This document shows positions 7,168 to 15,090 of a stretch of 18,940 nt of DNA, one piece after another. Both the position numbers and the translations under genes were made by a program. The stretch is from RGIG1959 sp045651865 (lineage in GTDB: Bacteria; Bacillota; Clostridia; Oscillospirales; Acutalibacteraceae): positions 1-18,940 of the forward strand of contig JAZRTC010000051.1 of NCBI GenBank assembly GCA_045651865.1. The letters are read 5' to 3'. The notes beneath the pieces were generated by a model. It did no database searches. It had not been told where the DNA came from and saw only the letters and a list, made by a program, of their open reading frames with translations. Numbering within the stretch: the first letter of the stretch is position 1; every line of letters begins with the position of its first letter.

Positions 7168-8517
7168 TTACACAACGCCCTGTGCCATCATAGCGTCGGC
7201 AACCTTCTCGAAGCCGGCGATGTTCGCACCTGCGATGAGGTCGCCTTCCATGCCGTACTTCTTCGCCGCTGCAACAGAGGACTCGAAGATGTCCTTCATG
7301 ATTTGCTTGAGCTTCGCGTCGACCTCTTCCGAAGTCCAGCTGTAACGCATCGAGTTCTGGCTCATCTCGAGACCCGAGACAGCCCCGCCGCCTGCGTTAA
7401 CTGCCTTGGAGGGAGCCACGATCACATTGTGCTCCTTGAAGTAGGCAACAGCGTCTGCGGTGGTGGGCATGTTGGAAACCTCGACATAGTACTTGATGCC
7501 GGCGTCGACGATCTTCTTCGCGTCCTCAAGCGTAACCTCATTTTGGGTCGCGCAGGGCATCACGATGTCGACCTTCACGCCCCACGGCTTCTGGCCGGGG
7601 AAGAAGGGCACGCCGAACTTGTCGGCATAGGCCTTGACTTCGTTCTTGCCCGAAGCACGCATCTCGAGCATGAAGTTGATCTTTTCGGGAGTGGTGACAC
7701 CCTCTTCGTCGTACACATAGCCGTCGAGGCTGGAGAGCGTGACAACCTTGCCGCCGAGCTCAGCAACCTTCAGCGCGGTACCCCACGCAACATTGCCGAA
7801 GCCGGAGATAGCGACCGTCTTGCCCTTGATGTCCTCGCCGAGCCACTTGAGCATCTCGACGGTGTAGTACACCGCACCGAAGCCGGTAGCTTCCGGACGG
7901 ATCAGCGCACCGCCGTAAGCGCGGCCCTTACCGGTCAGAACGCCCGTGAACTCATTGCGCAGGCGCTTGTACTGACCGTACATATAGCCGACCTCGCGTG
8001 CGCCGACGCCGATATCACCAGCGGGCACATCGGTGTCCGCGCCGATGTGGCGCTGCAGCTCGGTCATGAAGCTCTGGCAGAAACGCATCACTTCGCCGTC
8101 GCTCTTGCCGGCGGGATCGAAGTCAGAGCCGCCCTTACCGCCGCCCATGAGGACGGTGGTCAGGCTGTTCTTGAAGGTCTGCTCAAAGCCGAGGAATTTG
8201 ATGATGGATGCGTTGACCGTCTTGTTGAAACGGATGCCGCCCTTGTAGGGGCCGATGGCAGAGTTGAACTGCACGCGATAGCCGCGGTTCACCTGCACCT
8301 TGCCGTTGTCGTCGGCCCACGGCACGCGGAAGAAGATCTGGCGCTCAGGCTCGACCATACGCTCGATGACGCCGCTCTGCTCGTAAGCGGGGTTCTGCTC
8401 GACGACGGGTTCGATGGACTCCAGAACCTCGTGCACTGCCTGCAGGAACTCGGGCTCATGGGGGTTGCGCGCCTCAACATCTGCGTAGACTTTCTTGAGA
8501 TACTCGTTGTTGATCAT
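7168..8517 (-). CDS. gdhA: Glutamate dehydrogenase (hexameric, probably NADP-specific)
   Basis: The 449-residue enzyme interconverts 2-oxoglutarate plus ammonium and glutamate in the cytosol. It matches the roughly 450-residue bacterial GdhA class. Visible segments are the substrate-binding NRGYRVQFNSAIGPYKGG, the catalytic lysine region MGGGKGGSDFDP with the following PAGDIGVG (the catalytic Asp), and the dinucleotide-binding SGFGNVAWG. The assignment to NADP rather than NAD is family-based and less certain. The start ATG 8517 has AAGGAGG eight bases upstream; the frame is open to 8562 but lacks family sequence there. It is monocistronic, with a promoter at 8594-8622, a leader inverted repeat and a strong terminator. 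Confidence 0.96.
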   Translation of the reverse strand: MINNEYLKKVYADVEARNPHEPEFLQAVHEVLESIEPVVEQNPAYEQSGVIERMVEPERQIFFRVPWADDNGKVQVNRGYRVQFNSAIGPYKGGIRFNKTVNASIIKFLGFEQTFKNSLTTVLMGGGKGGSDFDPAGKSDGEVMRFCQSFMTELQRHIGADTDVPAGDIGVGAREVGYMYGQYKRLRNEFTGVLTGKGRAYGGALIRPEATGFGAVYYTVEMLKWLGEDIKGKTVAISGFGNVAWGTALKVAELGGKVVTLSSLDGYVYDEEGVTTPEKINFMLEMRASGKNEVKAYADKFGVPFFPGQKPWGVKVDIVMPCATQNEVTLEDAKKIVDAGIKYYVEVSNMPTTADAVAYFKEHNVIVAPSKAVNAGGGAVSGLEMSQNSMRYSWTSEEVDAKLKQIMKDIFESSVAAAKKYGMEGDLIAGANIAGFEKVADAMMAQGVV

Positions 8518-8557
8518 AAAAATAGCCTCCTTAAAGGTTTCTGAACAAAAGGGTTTT

Positions 8558-8581
8558 GACACAAATTGCAGTGTTTGTGTC
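8558..8581 (-). promoter_or_regulatory. Inverted repeat in the gdhA leader (operator or RNA hairpin)
   Basis: GACACAAA (8558-8565) and TTTGTGTC (8574-8581) form a perfect 8-bp inverted repeat with an 8-base gap. It lies just downstream of the predicted start of transcription (near 8587). It could be a repressor site overlapping the initial transcribed region or a hairpin at the mRNA 5' end. The symmetry is seen; the role is inferred. Confidence 0.45.
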
Positions 8582-8593
8582 GTAACGAGGTCA

Positions 8594-8622
8594 ATTATAG
8601 ACCCTTTTTACGCGTTTTGCAA
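8594..8622 (-). promoter_or_regulatory. Sigma-A-type promoter of gdhA
   Basis: On the minus strand: TTGCAA (8622-8617), 17-base spacer, perfect TATAAT (8599-8594). The predicted start is near 8587, giving a leader of about 70 bases before ATG 8517. Confidence 0.75.
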
Positions 8623-8661
8623 GGGGTTTTTGCAAGTTTTTTGCGGTGGAAATGCAAAAAT

Positions 8662-10992
8662 TTACCGAATTAACGCGTCAGCGAGGCGACACAACAGGCG
8701 ATCGAGCGGAATCGTGACCGCGGCAAGTATGCCAAAGGCGGCCCACATCGCGCCCGTCGGCAGGACAAACACCGTCTCCATGGCAAAGCCGAGCGCGGCA
8801 AATATGGCGGGCAGAACATTGGCCAGAAGCAATGCGCTTGCAAAAAAACCGACGGTCATCAGCACCCACAACACACGGCGGGCAACGGTGAACGGGCGGC
8901 ATACGCGCCACAGCTGAACCAGCCACACAAAGCCCGTCAGATACACGCACAGGGTGGATGCCTGCTCCGCCGAAAGTGAGAGAAACGGTGCGACAAATAA
9001 TTGCGTCAGCAGGATCAGCAGGGTGATGATCACGGCGCTTGGCACGGCGCTTTTTAACACGGTATGCAGAAAATGCCCTTTGATGCGTTCACGGCTGGGT
9101 TCCAGTGTCAGGAAAAATCCCGGTACGGACTCGGCGAACACACCGATGAGCGTGAGTTGCAGAGGTTCAAAGGGATACGCCATCGGGAGCAGGATGGCGC
9201 ACAGTGTGATTAGGAAAGACATTACCGTTTTGACAAGAAACAGCGAAGCGGTGCGGGTGATGTTGTTAACCACGCGCCGTCCTTCCATCAGTGTGGCGGG
9301 AAGAGCGGCGAAATCGGAGTTGAGAAGCACCAGCTGAGACACCTGCTTTGCCGCGTCACTGCCTGCCGCCATCGCAACGGAGCAGTCCGCCGTCTTGAGT
9401 GCCTGCACATCGTTCACACCGTCACCGGTCATCGCGACGGTATGCCCCTGTTCCTGAAAACAGCGGATCAGCTCCCGCTTTTGTGTGGGGCTGACGCGAC
9501 CGAACACAACATACCGTTCGGCGGCATCCCGAAGCGCATCGGGAGTGGTCAGTGTCGAAGCATCAACGGCGCGGTCAGCACCGTGCAAGCCTGCTTGCAC
9601 GGCAACGGCGGCGACGGTGTCGGGATGGTCGCCCGACAGCACGCGCAGGGTTACATCCTCCTGCTGAAAATAGGATAGGATTTCTTTGGCGTTGCTGCGA
9701 AGTTCATCTTCCAGCACGATTGCGGCAAGCGCTTGCAAGTCGCTTGTTTTATGGTCGCGAAGTCCCACGACCAGTACGCGCTTGCCTTGCTGTACTGCCT
9801 CTTGTAACGGCGCGGGGAGCGGGGTGTTCGCAAACAGGCGGTCAAAAGCGCCGAACACGACCGTGCCGACTTCTTTAAAGCAGACAGCGCTCTGCTTGCG
9901 GTCGGAGGAGAACGGCATCCGCTCCGTCACGGTATAGGTATGCTGTGCGGGGAAATACCGACACAGCGCTTTGGCGGTGGCGTTGGTATCGCCGATGGCG
10001 TGAATGGCTTGCCCGATGAGTGCTTCATCAAAGCGGTCGGACAGCGGTATAACTTCGCAGACAGTCATATTGCCCGTGGTGATCGTACCGGTTTTATCCA
10101 GACAGAGCAAGGACACGCGGGACAGCGATTCAATGCCGTAGAGTTCTTGTACCAGTGTTTGTTTTTTTGCAAGGCGGATCACACCGACTGTCAGTGCAAC
10201 GGTCGTCAGCAGAATGAGTCCCTGTGGCATCATTCCGATCAGCGCGGCGGCCGTCGCGGTGACGGCTTCTTTGAGCACAAATTCCGCCGAGAACCATTCG
10301 CGCGCCATCAGTAAAGCGGCGAACGGAATCATAAACAGTCCCGTAAAGCGGATGATGCGGTTGACATCGGTGAGAAGCTTGGAGCGAAGCCGTTTGTAAG
10401 CTCTGGCTTCCGCGGTAAGGCGGGCGGCATACGCCTGCTCGCCGACGCGCACGGCAACCGCTTCGCCGCTGCCGCTGACAACAAAGCTGCCCGACAGCAG
10501 TTCGTCGCCCGCTTGCTTGCATACAGGGACGGATTCACCCGTCAGCAACGATTCATCCACTTCCAGTATGCCGTTTTGTACAGCGGCGTCCACACTGATC
10601 TGATCGCCGCTTGCCAGCAGAAGAAGATCATCCTCCACGATGTCTTCGGGCGGAATGGACAGATCCCTGCCACCGCGGCGCACATGTGCTTTTGTGCCGT
10701 GGAGCAGGGATAGTGTTTCCAGTGTCCGTTTGGAACGAAGCTCCTGCACAATGCCGATCACTGAATTGCACAGCACCACCCCGAAAAACAGCAGGTTGTG
10801 GTAGGAGCCGACCAGAATCAGTGCGACGGCGATCAGCGCATTGATCGCGTTGAACAGGGTGCAGGTGTTATCCAGCATAATGCGGAAAAGCGGCTTGGCA
10901 ACCGAGGATTTGGTGCGGTTGACGCGACCGTCCTGTTGCCGCTTGAGGACTTCCTCACAGGACAGTCCGTTTGATGAATGTGTATGACTCAT
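8662..10992 (-). CDS. Cation-transporting P-type ATPase (CtpE-like, HAD-IC family)
   Basis: The 776-residue membrane pump has all P-type ATPase marks: TGES (residues 151-154), the phosphorylated DKTGT (299-303, Asp299), SGDHPDT (453-459), VSPTQK and TGDGVND (522-528). Hydrophobic segments fall at about 44-62, 67-86, 212-230, 242-272 and several from 581 to the end, matching the usual M1-M4 plus C-terminal bundle. FSSDRKQSAV (361-370) and the C-terminal PGFFLTLEPS resemble the CtpE branch, which has been linked to calcium transport in mycobacteria. There is no heavy-metal CPC motif. M4 reads PQGL (256-259) where PEGL is usual. ATG 10992 begins with the standard GLSCEEV N-terminus. It has only a weak ribosome site but overlaps the upstream stop as ATGA, so coupling is likely. 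The exact cation is uncertain. Confidence 0.92.
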   Translation of the reverse strand: MSHTHSSNGLSCEEVLKRQQDGRVNRTKSSVAKPLFRIMLDNTCTLFNAINALIAVALILVGSYHNLLFFGVVLCNSVIGIVQELRSKRTLETLSLLHGTKAHVRRGGRDLSIPPEDIVEDDLLLLASGDQISVDAAVQNGILEVDESLLTGESVPVCKQAGDELLSGSFVVSGSGEAVAVRVGEQAYAARLTAEARAYKRLRSKLLTDVNRIIRFTGLFMIPFAALLMAREWFSAEFVLKEAVTATAAALIGMMPQGLILLTTVALTVGVIRLAKKQTLVQELYGIESLSRVSLLCLDKTGTITTGNMTVCEVIPLSDRFDEALIGQAIHAIGDTNATAKALCRYFPAQHTYTVTERMPFSSDRKQSAVCFKEVGTVVFGAFDRLFANTPLPAPLQEAVQQGKRVLVVGLRDHKTSDLQALAAIVLEDELRSNAKEILSYFQQEDVTLRVLSGDHPDTVAAVAVQAGLHGADRAVDASTLTTPDALRDAAERYVVFGRVSPTQKRELIRCFQEQGHTVAMTGDGVNDVQALKTADCSVAMAAGSDAAKQVSQLVLLNSDFAALPATLMEGRRVVNNITRTASLFLVKTVMSFLITLCAILLPMAYPFEPLQLTLIGVFAESVPGFFLTLEPSRERIKGHFLHTVLKSAVPSAVIITLLILLTQLFVAPFLSLSAEQASTLCVYLTGFVWLVQLWRVCRPFTVARRVLWVLMTVGFFASALLLANVLPAIFAALGFAMETVFVLPTGAMWAAFGILAAVTIPLDRLLCRLADALIR

Positions 10993-11417
10993 TTTTTACT
11001 CGCTTTGACAGCGTGAACCTTCACGGACAGGATGCGTTTGCCGGCTTCTTCGTCCTCGTGCAGGGTTGTCTGTCCGCCGCACACATCGCACAGCTCGCGT
11101 TCCTGTTTGTCATCGTTGATTTCCAGCGGCAACACCAGTTCCTTGCGCTCGGCAATACATGCGCGCTGGGGATTACCCAGAATCTGCACATGACCGCAGT
11201 TGCAGGGAACAGCGGGGATTGCCTTATCCTTTTCGCGGCCGCACATCAGTGCATACAGACGCGGGCAGTAAAACAGATCGTTCGGCTGCACGCGTTCGGT
11301 CGGGCTGATGAAATGATCCTCAATGACCGACAGCGAGCAGACGCCGTGGGTCATATAGTAGCAGTTGGCTTTGGTCAGCTGAATGGTTGCTTCGACCGTA
11401 CCTTTGATGGAATCCAT
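10989..11417 (-). CDS. Cysteine-rich protein of unknown function
   Basis: I do not recognise this 142-residue protein. It carries nine cysteines (19, 27, 51, 59, 72, 74, 87, 110, 113), including CNC (72-74) and C-x2-C in CDVCGG (110-115), which suggests one or two zinc- or metal-binding knuckles. There is no signal peptide or membrane segment, and the C-terminus is lysine-rich. The start ATG 11417 has AAAGGAG nine bases upstream. It lies four bases after the SLOG-like gene, and its stop overlaps the P-type ATPase start as ATGA. It is therefore the middle gene of a tight operon. A role in metal or redox sensing tied to the pump is a guess from context. Confidence 0.82.
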   Translation of the reverse strand: MDSIKGTVEATIQLTKANCYYMTHGVCSLSVIEDHFISPTERVQPNDLFYCPRLYALMCGREKDKAIPAVPCNCGHVQILGNPQRACIAERKELVLPLEINDDKQERELCDVCGGQTTLHEDEEAGKRILSVKVHAVKASKK

Positions 11418-11421
11418 GCGG

Positions 11422-11769
11422 TTATTCTCCTTTCAGGGGGATGTACACAACGCGTTTGCCGCGTTTGAGACATTCGCCGATCACATATTGTGTGCCGTGG
11501 GAATCGCCGTCCCAGAAGGCGAGTACCATATCGGCGTAGTCCACGATGCGGTCATTGCGCACAAGCGGCGCGCGTTTGCCGTAGGTTTCGTAATCGGGCA
11601 AAAATTCCGTCAGCGGAATCCCGAGTTCTTTCGCAACCGCTCGGGCAACCTGATCCACACCCTTGGCACCGCCGCTGACGATTTCGGTGGTGTAAGGCGG
11701 CAGATGATCCCGTATAAGGTCAGCAAGTCCGTCTTCCTCACAGCGACTGCCGATCACAGCGACACGCAT
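11422..11769 (-). CDS. SLOG-domain protein (DUF2493/YspA-like)
   Basis: The 115-residue single-domain protein resembles the small Rossmann-like SLOG proteins, which bind nucleotides or nucleotide derivatives. Evidence is the N-terminal VAVIGSR (residues 3-9), the glycine-rich loop VSGGAKGVDQVA (about 31-42) and the C-terminal AFWDGDSHGT segment (about 84-93), all in the usual order for the family. No substrate is known. GTG 11772 and ATG 11769 are adjacent possible starts; ATG 11769 is preferred because AAGGAGG is better spaced to it. It is the first gene of an operon with the cysteine-rich protein and the P-type ATPase, behind a promoter at 11799-11827. Confidence 0.87.
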   Translation of the reverse strand: MRVAVIGSRCEEDGLADLIRDHLPPYTTEIVSGGAKGVDQVARAVAKELGIPLTEFLPDYETYGKRAPLVRNDRIVDYADMVLAFWDGDSHGTQYVIGECLKRGKRVVYIPLKGE

Positions 11770-11798
11770 CACGATCCCTCCTTGTTTATACTGTTTCT

Positions 11799-11827
11799 AT
11801 TTTACCTTATTTTCACCGAAAACACAA
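11799..11827 (-). promoter_or_regulatory. Promoter of the SLOG - cysteine-rich - ATPase operon
   Basis: On the minus strand: TTGTGT (11827-11822), 17-base spacer, TAAAAT (11804-11799). It lies 30 bases from the first ATG. An AT-rich 12-base palindrome (11833-11844) just upstream could act as an UP element. Confidence 0.55.
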
Positions 11828-11926
11828 TGAACAATTTTAAAATTTAAAGGTTTTGTCTGCGATGCATACAGCGGCGCTTTTGCGGAACAGTAAATTAAGA
11901 GAAAAATAAAAAGGTGAGGGCTGACT

Positions 11927-13147
11927 ATGAAAGGGTTTGTGCGGGGGTTGTCGTTGTTGCTGTGTGTGCTGTCGGTTGCGGTCTTCGGCGGCATTGCGTA
12001 TACGGATGCGGTGACGGCGGGGTCGTTCACAGTGAGCGTGGGGGAAGCACTGGAACTGCCGTCGTCGGTGGCTTCGGTACGGGAAAACGGTGCGTGGCAG
12101 ACGCAGGCGCGAGAGGGCGGACGGTACGAGGCGACGGTATCGCTGTTTGGCATCTTCCCCGTGCGCGAGGTGTCGGTGGAGGTGACAGAACGACCCGATG
12201 CGGCGGTATGCGGTATGCCGTTTGGTATCAAGATGTTCACACAGGGTGTGCTGGTGGTGGGGCTGAGTGATGTGGACAGCCGACAAGGCTCGAGAAGTCC
12301 TGCGCGACTGGCGGGATTGCGTGTGGGTGACAGCATCCTGAGCATCGACGGCGAAGCGGTTTCCACGACCGCGCAGGTGGCATCTATTGTGGAAAACAGC
12401 AAGGGCTATCCTCTCAGTTTAAGGGTGCGCCGTGCACAGGTGGAATTTGATGTGTCGTTGACGCCGCTTGCCTCGGTCAAGGAGCGGTGTCTGAAAGCCG
12501 GTATGTGGGTGCGTGACAGCGCGGCGGGCATCGGCACGCTGACCTTTTATGATGTGACGAGCGGGGTGTTTGCCGGTCTCGGTCATCCCGTCAACGATGC
12601 CGATACGGGCGAGCGGGTGCCCATCTCATCAGGCGAAATCGTGCCTGCGTCCATTTTCGGCGTAACAAAGGGGCAGGTCGGCTCTCCCGGTGAGCTTCTC
12701 GGGAGCTTTCAGAAAGGTTCGTGGGGTGTGCTGATGACCAATGTGGATACGGGTCTCTATGGTGTATTAAGTGAACAGCCGGATGCGTGGGCAACCCTGC
12801 CGATTGCGTACAAACAGGAGGTTACCGAGGGAGAAGCACAGATGATCACAACCGTTGCGGGAGACCGTCCGATTGCGTACAACATCACCATTGAAAAGGT
12901 GGATTATCGCGACGGCGTGCCGACACAGAACATGGTGATCCGTGTCACGGATGAGGTGTTGTTAGAAGCAACGGGCGGTGTGCTTTGCGGTATGAGCGGC
13001 AGCCCGATTGTGCAAAACGGCAGATTGGTGGGAGCGGTGACGCATGTATTCGTCGGCGATCCCACCCGTGGATATGCCATTTTTGCGGAGAATATGCTCG
13101 AAAGCGCACAGACACTGGTGATGCCGATGCAGGAAGATGTGGCATAA
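11927..13147 (+). CDS. spoIVB: SpoIVB peptidase (stage IV sporulation protein B)
   Basis: The 406-residue protein matches SpoIVB, the forespore-made serine peptidase secreted into the intermembrane space. It cleaves SpoIVFA and so triggers SpoIVFB to process pro-sigma-K. Seen: an N-terminal signal anchor (residues 7-25), a PDZ domain (about 95-180, with LRVGDSILSIDG), and an SA-type peptidase domain with His220 in GLGHPVND, Asp342 in VTDEVLL and Ser357 in GMSGSP, matching the family's catalytic residues. FVGDPTRGY (375-383) is a family signature. The length is close to the usual 400-425. AAGGTGAG lies about nine bases before ATG 11927. No sigma-A-like promoter is evident, as expected for a sporulation gene. 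Unusually, it is not followed by spo0A. Confidence 0.95.
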   Translation: MKGFVRGLSLLLCVLSVAVFGGIAYTDAVTAGSFTVSVGEALELPSSVASVRENGAWQTQAREGGRYEATVSLFGIFPVREVSVEVTERPDAAVCGMPFGIKMFTQGVLVVGLSDVDSRQGSRSPARLAGLRVGDSILSIDGEAVSTTAQVASIVENSKGYPLSLRVRRAQVEFDVSLTPLASVKERCLKAGMWVRDSAAGIGTLTFYDVTSGVFAGLGHPVNDADTGERVPISSGEIVPASIFGVTKGQVGSPGELLGSFQKGSWGVLMTNVDTGLYGVLSEQPDAWATLPIAYKQEVTEGEAQMITTVAGDRPIAYNITIEKVDYRDGVPTQNMVIRVTDEVLLEATGGVLCGMSGSPIVQNGRLVGAVTHVFVGDPTRGYAIFAENMLESAQTLVMPMQEDVA

Positions 13148-13190
13148 TTGTGTAAATATAGAGGAAAAGAATAAAAAAACCAGTTTTTGC

Positions 13191-13219
13191 TTGAATTCTG
13201 CAGACGACTATGATATGAT
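13191..13219 (+). promoter_or_regulatory. Sigma-A-type promoter of the glycan operon
   Basis: TTGAAT (13191-13196), 17-base spacer and TATGAT (13214-13219). A second -35 candidate, TTGCTT at 13187-13192, could pair with an overlapping TATGAT at 13209-13214 (16-base spacer). Transcription from near 13226 gives a leader of about 75 bases before ATG 13302. The spoIVB stop is only 43 bases upstream, and no clear terminator separates the two genes. Confidence 0.65.
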
Positions 13220-13301
13220 GTATTATGTGTAAAAATGGGTATATTGGAATTGTGTGCGATTTTTTCGCGATGAAGTTTTAAAAAAGTGGGGTCGAAAAAG
13301 T

Positions 13302-14426
13302 ATGAAAAAACACATTGGATTGTCCACACCGACCATGCACGGCGAGGAGCTTGCATTTGTCAACGAAGCGTTTGAGCGCAACTGGATTGCGCCTCTCGGC
13401 TTCAACTGCGACAAGTTTGAGGAGGAAATCGTTGACGCGGTAAAAGGCGACGAACCGCTTTACGGTCTGTCTCTGTCAGCGGGTACGGCGGCACTTCATC
13501 TGGCGGTCAAGCTTGCGGGTGTGAAGCGCGGCGATATCGTGCTTTGCTCGGATATGACATTTGCGGCGACGGTCAATCCTGTTGTGTATGAGGGCGGTGT
13601 GCCGGTTTTTATCGACTCGGAATATAACACCTGGAATATGGATGCGAAAGCGCTGGAGAAAGCGTTTGAAAAATATCCGCAGGCAAAGGTCGTGATGCTG
13701 GTACATCTGTACGGCACGCCCGCGGATATGGACGCGATCCTCGCGGTGTGCGAGAAGCATAATGCGATCCTGATTGAGGATGCTGCAGAAGCGCTGGGTG
13801 CATCCTACAAAGGAAAGAAATGCGGCAGCTTCGGCAAATACAATGTACTGAGCTTCAACGGCAACAAGATCATCACCAGCTCGGGCGGTGGTATGTTGCT
13901 GACAAAGGATGCCGCATCGCGTGAAAAGGCATATTTCTGGGCAACGCAGGCGCGTGAAAATGCCTATTGGTATCAGCACGAGGAGATCGGCTACAACTAC
14001 CGCATGAGCAATGTGTGTGCGGGTATCGGCCGCGGCCAGCTGATCCATCTGGATGAACATATCGAAAAGAAAACAGCCATTTACAACCGCTATAAAGAAG
14101 CCTTTGCGGATCTGCCTGTAACGATGAGTCCGTATACGGAGGATATGACCCCGAACTTCTGGCTGTCGTGCATGCTGATCAACGAAGAGGCGGGTGTCAG
14201 CCCCATCACGGTGCTTGAGAAGTTGCAGGCGCAGGGGATTGAAACGCGTCCCATCTGGAAGCCGATGCATATGCAGCCGGTGTTCAAGGATTGCGATTTC
14301 GTGACAGCGGGCGATAAAGCGGTGAATGAGGATATCTTCGCAAGAGGTCTGTGCCTCCCGTCGGATATCAAGATGACCGAAGAGGATCAGCAATTCGTGA
14401 TCGATGCGATCCGCGCCTGCCTGTGA
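13302..14426 (+). CDS. DegT/DnrJ/EryC1/StrS sugar aminotransferase (PglE-like)
   Basis: The 374-residue PLP enzyme transfers an amino group to a nucleotide-linked keto-sugar. Family marks: APLGFNCDKFE (residues 30-40), SAGTAALHLA (59-68), IEDAAEALGA with Asp160 holding the PLP ring nitrogen, and the Schiff-base Lys189 in FNGNKIITSSGGG. RPIWKPMHMQP near the C-terminus is also typical. It is closest in type to PglE-like UDP-4-keto-sugar aminotransferases, which fits the PglC- and PglD-like genes that follow. ATG 13302 is chosen because the family begins with MKKHIGLSTPTMHGEE; a GTG at 13254 opens the same frame. The ribosome site is weak (GTGGGG about ten bases upstream). It is the first gene of the operon. 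The 4,6-dehydratase that would make its substrate is not in the window. Confidence 0.92.
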   Translation: MKKHIGLSTPTMHGEELAFVNEAFERNWIAPLGFNCDKFEEEIVDAVKGDEPLYGLSLSAGTAALHLAVKLAGVKRGDIVLCSDMTFAATVNPVVYEGGVPVFIDSEYNTWNMDAKALEKAFEKYPQAKVVMLVHLYGTPADMDAILAVCEKHNAILIEDAAEALGASYKGKKCGSFGKYNVLSFNGNKIITSSGGGMLLTKDAASREKAYFWATQARENAYWYQHEEIGYNYRMSNVCAGIGRGQLIHLDEHIEKKTAIYNRYKEAFADLPVTMSPYTEDMTPNFWLSCMLINEEAGVSPITVLEKLQAQGIETRPIWKPMHMQPVFKDCDFVTAGDKAVNEDIFARGLCLPSDIKMTEEDQQFVIDAIRACL

Positions 14427-14436
14427 GGATGACGGT

Positions 14437-15090
14437 ATGTATGCAAAGTATTTCAAGCGTGCGGTCGATTTTCTGCTCTCACTGATGGCGCTGACGATCC
14501 TGTCGCCGCTGCTGTTGATTCTCATTGTGATCGGTGCGGTGGCAATGGGTGGCAATCCGTTTTTTACCCAGCTTCGTCCCGGTAAGATCGATCCGAAAAC
14601 AGGCGAGGAACGCATTTTCCGCCTGATCAAATTCCGCACGATGGATAACCGTCGGGATGCAAACGGCGAGCTTCTTCCCGATGAAGTGCGACTTAATCGC
14701 TATGGGCGCTTTTTGCGCAGTACATCACTGGATGAGCTTCCTGAGCTTATCAATATTCTGATCGGCGATATGTCGGTCATCGGCCCCAGACCGCTTCTGG
14801 TAAAATATCTTCCGCTGTACAGCGAGGAGCAACGCCGCCGCCATCTGGTGCGTCCCGGTCTTACGGGACTGGCGCAGGCGAACGGCCGCAACGCGCTGAC
14901 CTGGGAAGCGAAATTTGCACTGGATGTGCAGTATGTGGAGAATATCACCTTTTTGGGGGATATCAAGATTATTTTTGACACCGCGATGTCGGTGCTCAAG
15001 CGCGAGGGGATCAGTTCGGAAACCTCCGCAACAATGGAAGAATTCAAGGGCTCGGTGAATACCGAGAAGAAGGATGTTGCTAACATATGA
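14437..15090 (+). CDS. Phosphoglycosyl transferase (PglC-like bacterial sugar transferase)
   Basis: The 217-residue monotopic membrane enzyme moves a sugar-1-phosphate from a UDP-sugar to undecaprenyl phosphate, starting a lipid-linked glycan. It is the minimal PglC-size form, without the extra membrane domain of WcaJ/WbaP types. Seen: an N-terminal hydrophobic re-entrant helix (about 11-37) with the Ser23-Pro24 break, the catalytic Asp99-Glu100 dyad in STSLDELPEL, GPRPLL (116-121) and RPGLTGLAQANGR (139-151). ATG 14437 has GAGG eight bases ahead, overlapping the stop of the aminotransferase. Its stop overlaps the next start as ATGA (15087-15090). Given its neighbours, UDP-N,N'-diacetylbacillosamine or a related sugar is the likely donor; that is inference. 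Confidence 0.93.
   Translation: MYAKYFKRAVDFLLSLMALTILSPLLLILIVIGAVAMGGNPFFTQLRPGKIDPKTGEERIFRLIKFRTMDNRRDANGELLPDEVRLNRYGRFLRSTSLDELPELINILIGDMSVIGPRPLLVKYLPLYSEEQRRRHLVRPGLTGLAQANGRNALTWEAKFALDVQYVENITFLGDIKIIFDTAMSVLKREGISSETSATMEEFKGSVNTEKKDVANI

Noticed and set aside
7150..8544. A 464-codon open frame on the plus strand, antisense to gdhA
   Set aside because: It mirrors the gdhA frame almost end to end, has no family similarity and no ribosome site. It is a by-product of GC-rich codon use.
8610..8661. Terminator for the P-type ATPase between 8661 and the gdhA promoter
   Set aside because: Only short TTGC/GCAA repeats and T or A runs are present, and no stable stem with a T tract on the minus strand could be drawn.
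11770..11772. GTG start for the SLOG-like gene
   Set aside because: The ribosome binding site is too close to it; the adjacent ATG at 11769 is better spaced. The difference is one residue.
11864..11897. Possible sigma-F/G promoter for spoIVB (GCATA then CAGTAAA)
   Set aside because: The -35-like GCATA is plausible, but the -10 is a poor match and the spacing is about 19 bases, so I do not list it as a feature.
13173..13190. A-run and T-run around CCAG as a spoIVB terminator
   Set aside because: The only pairing is A-T rich with almost no loop and no G-C core, so a functional terminator is not supported.
13254..13301. GTG start that would extend the aminotransferase by 16 residues
   Set aside because: The extra residues do not resemble the family N-terminus, and the site lacks a convincing ribosome binding sequence; ATG 13302 fits homologues.
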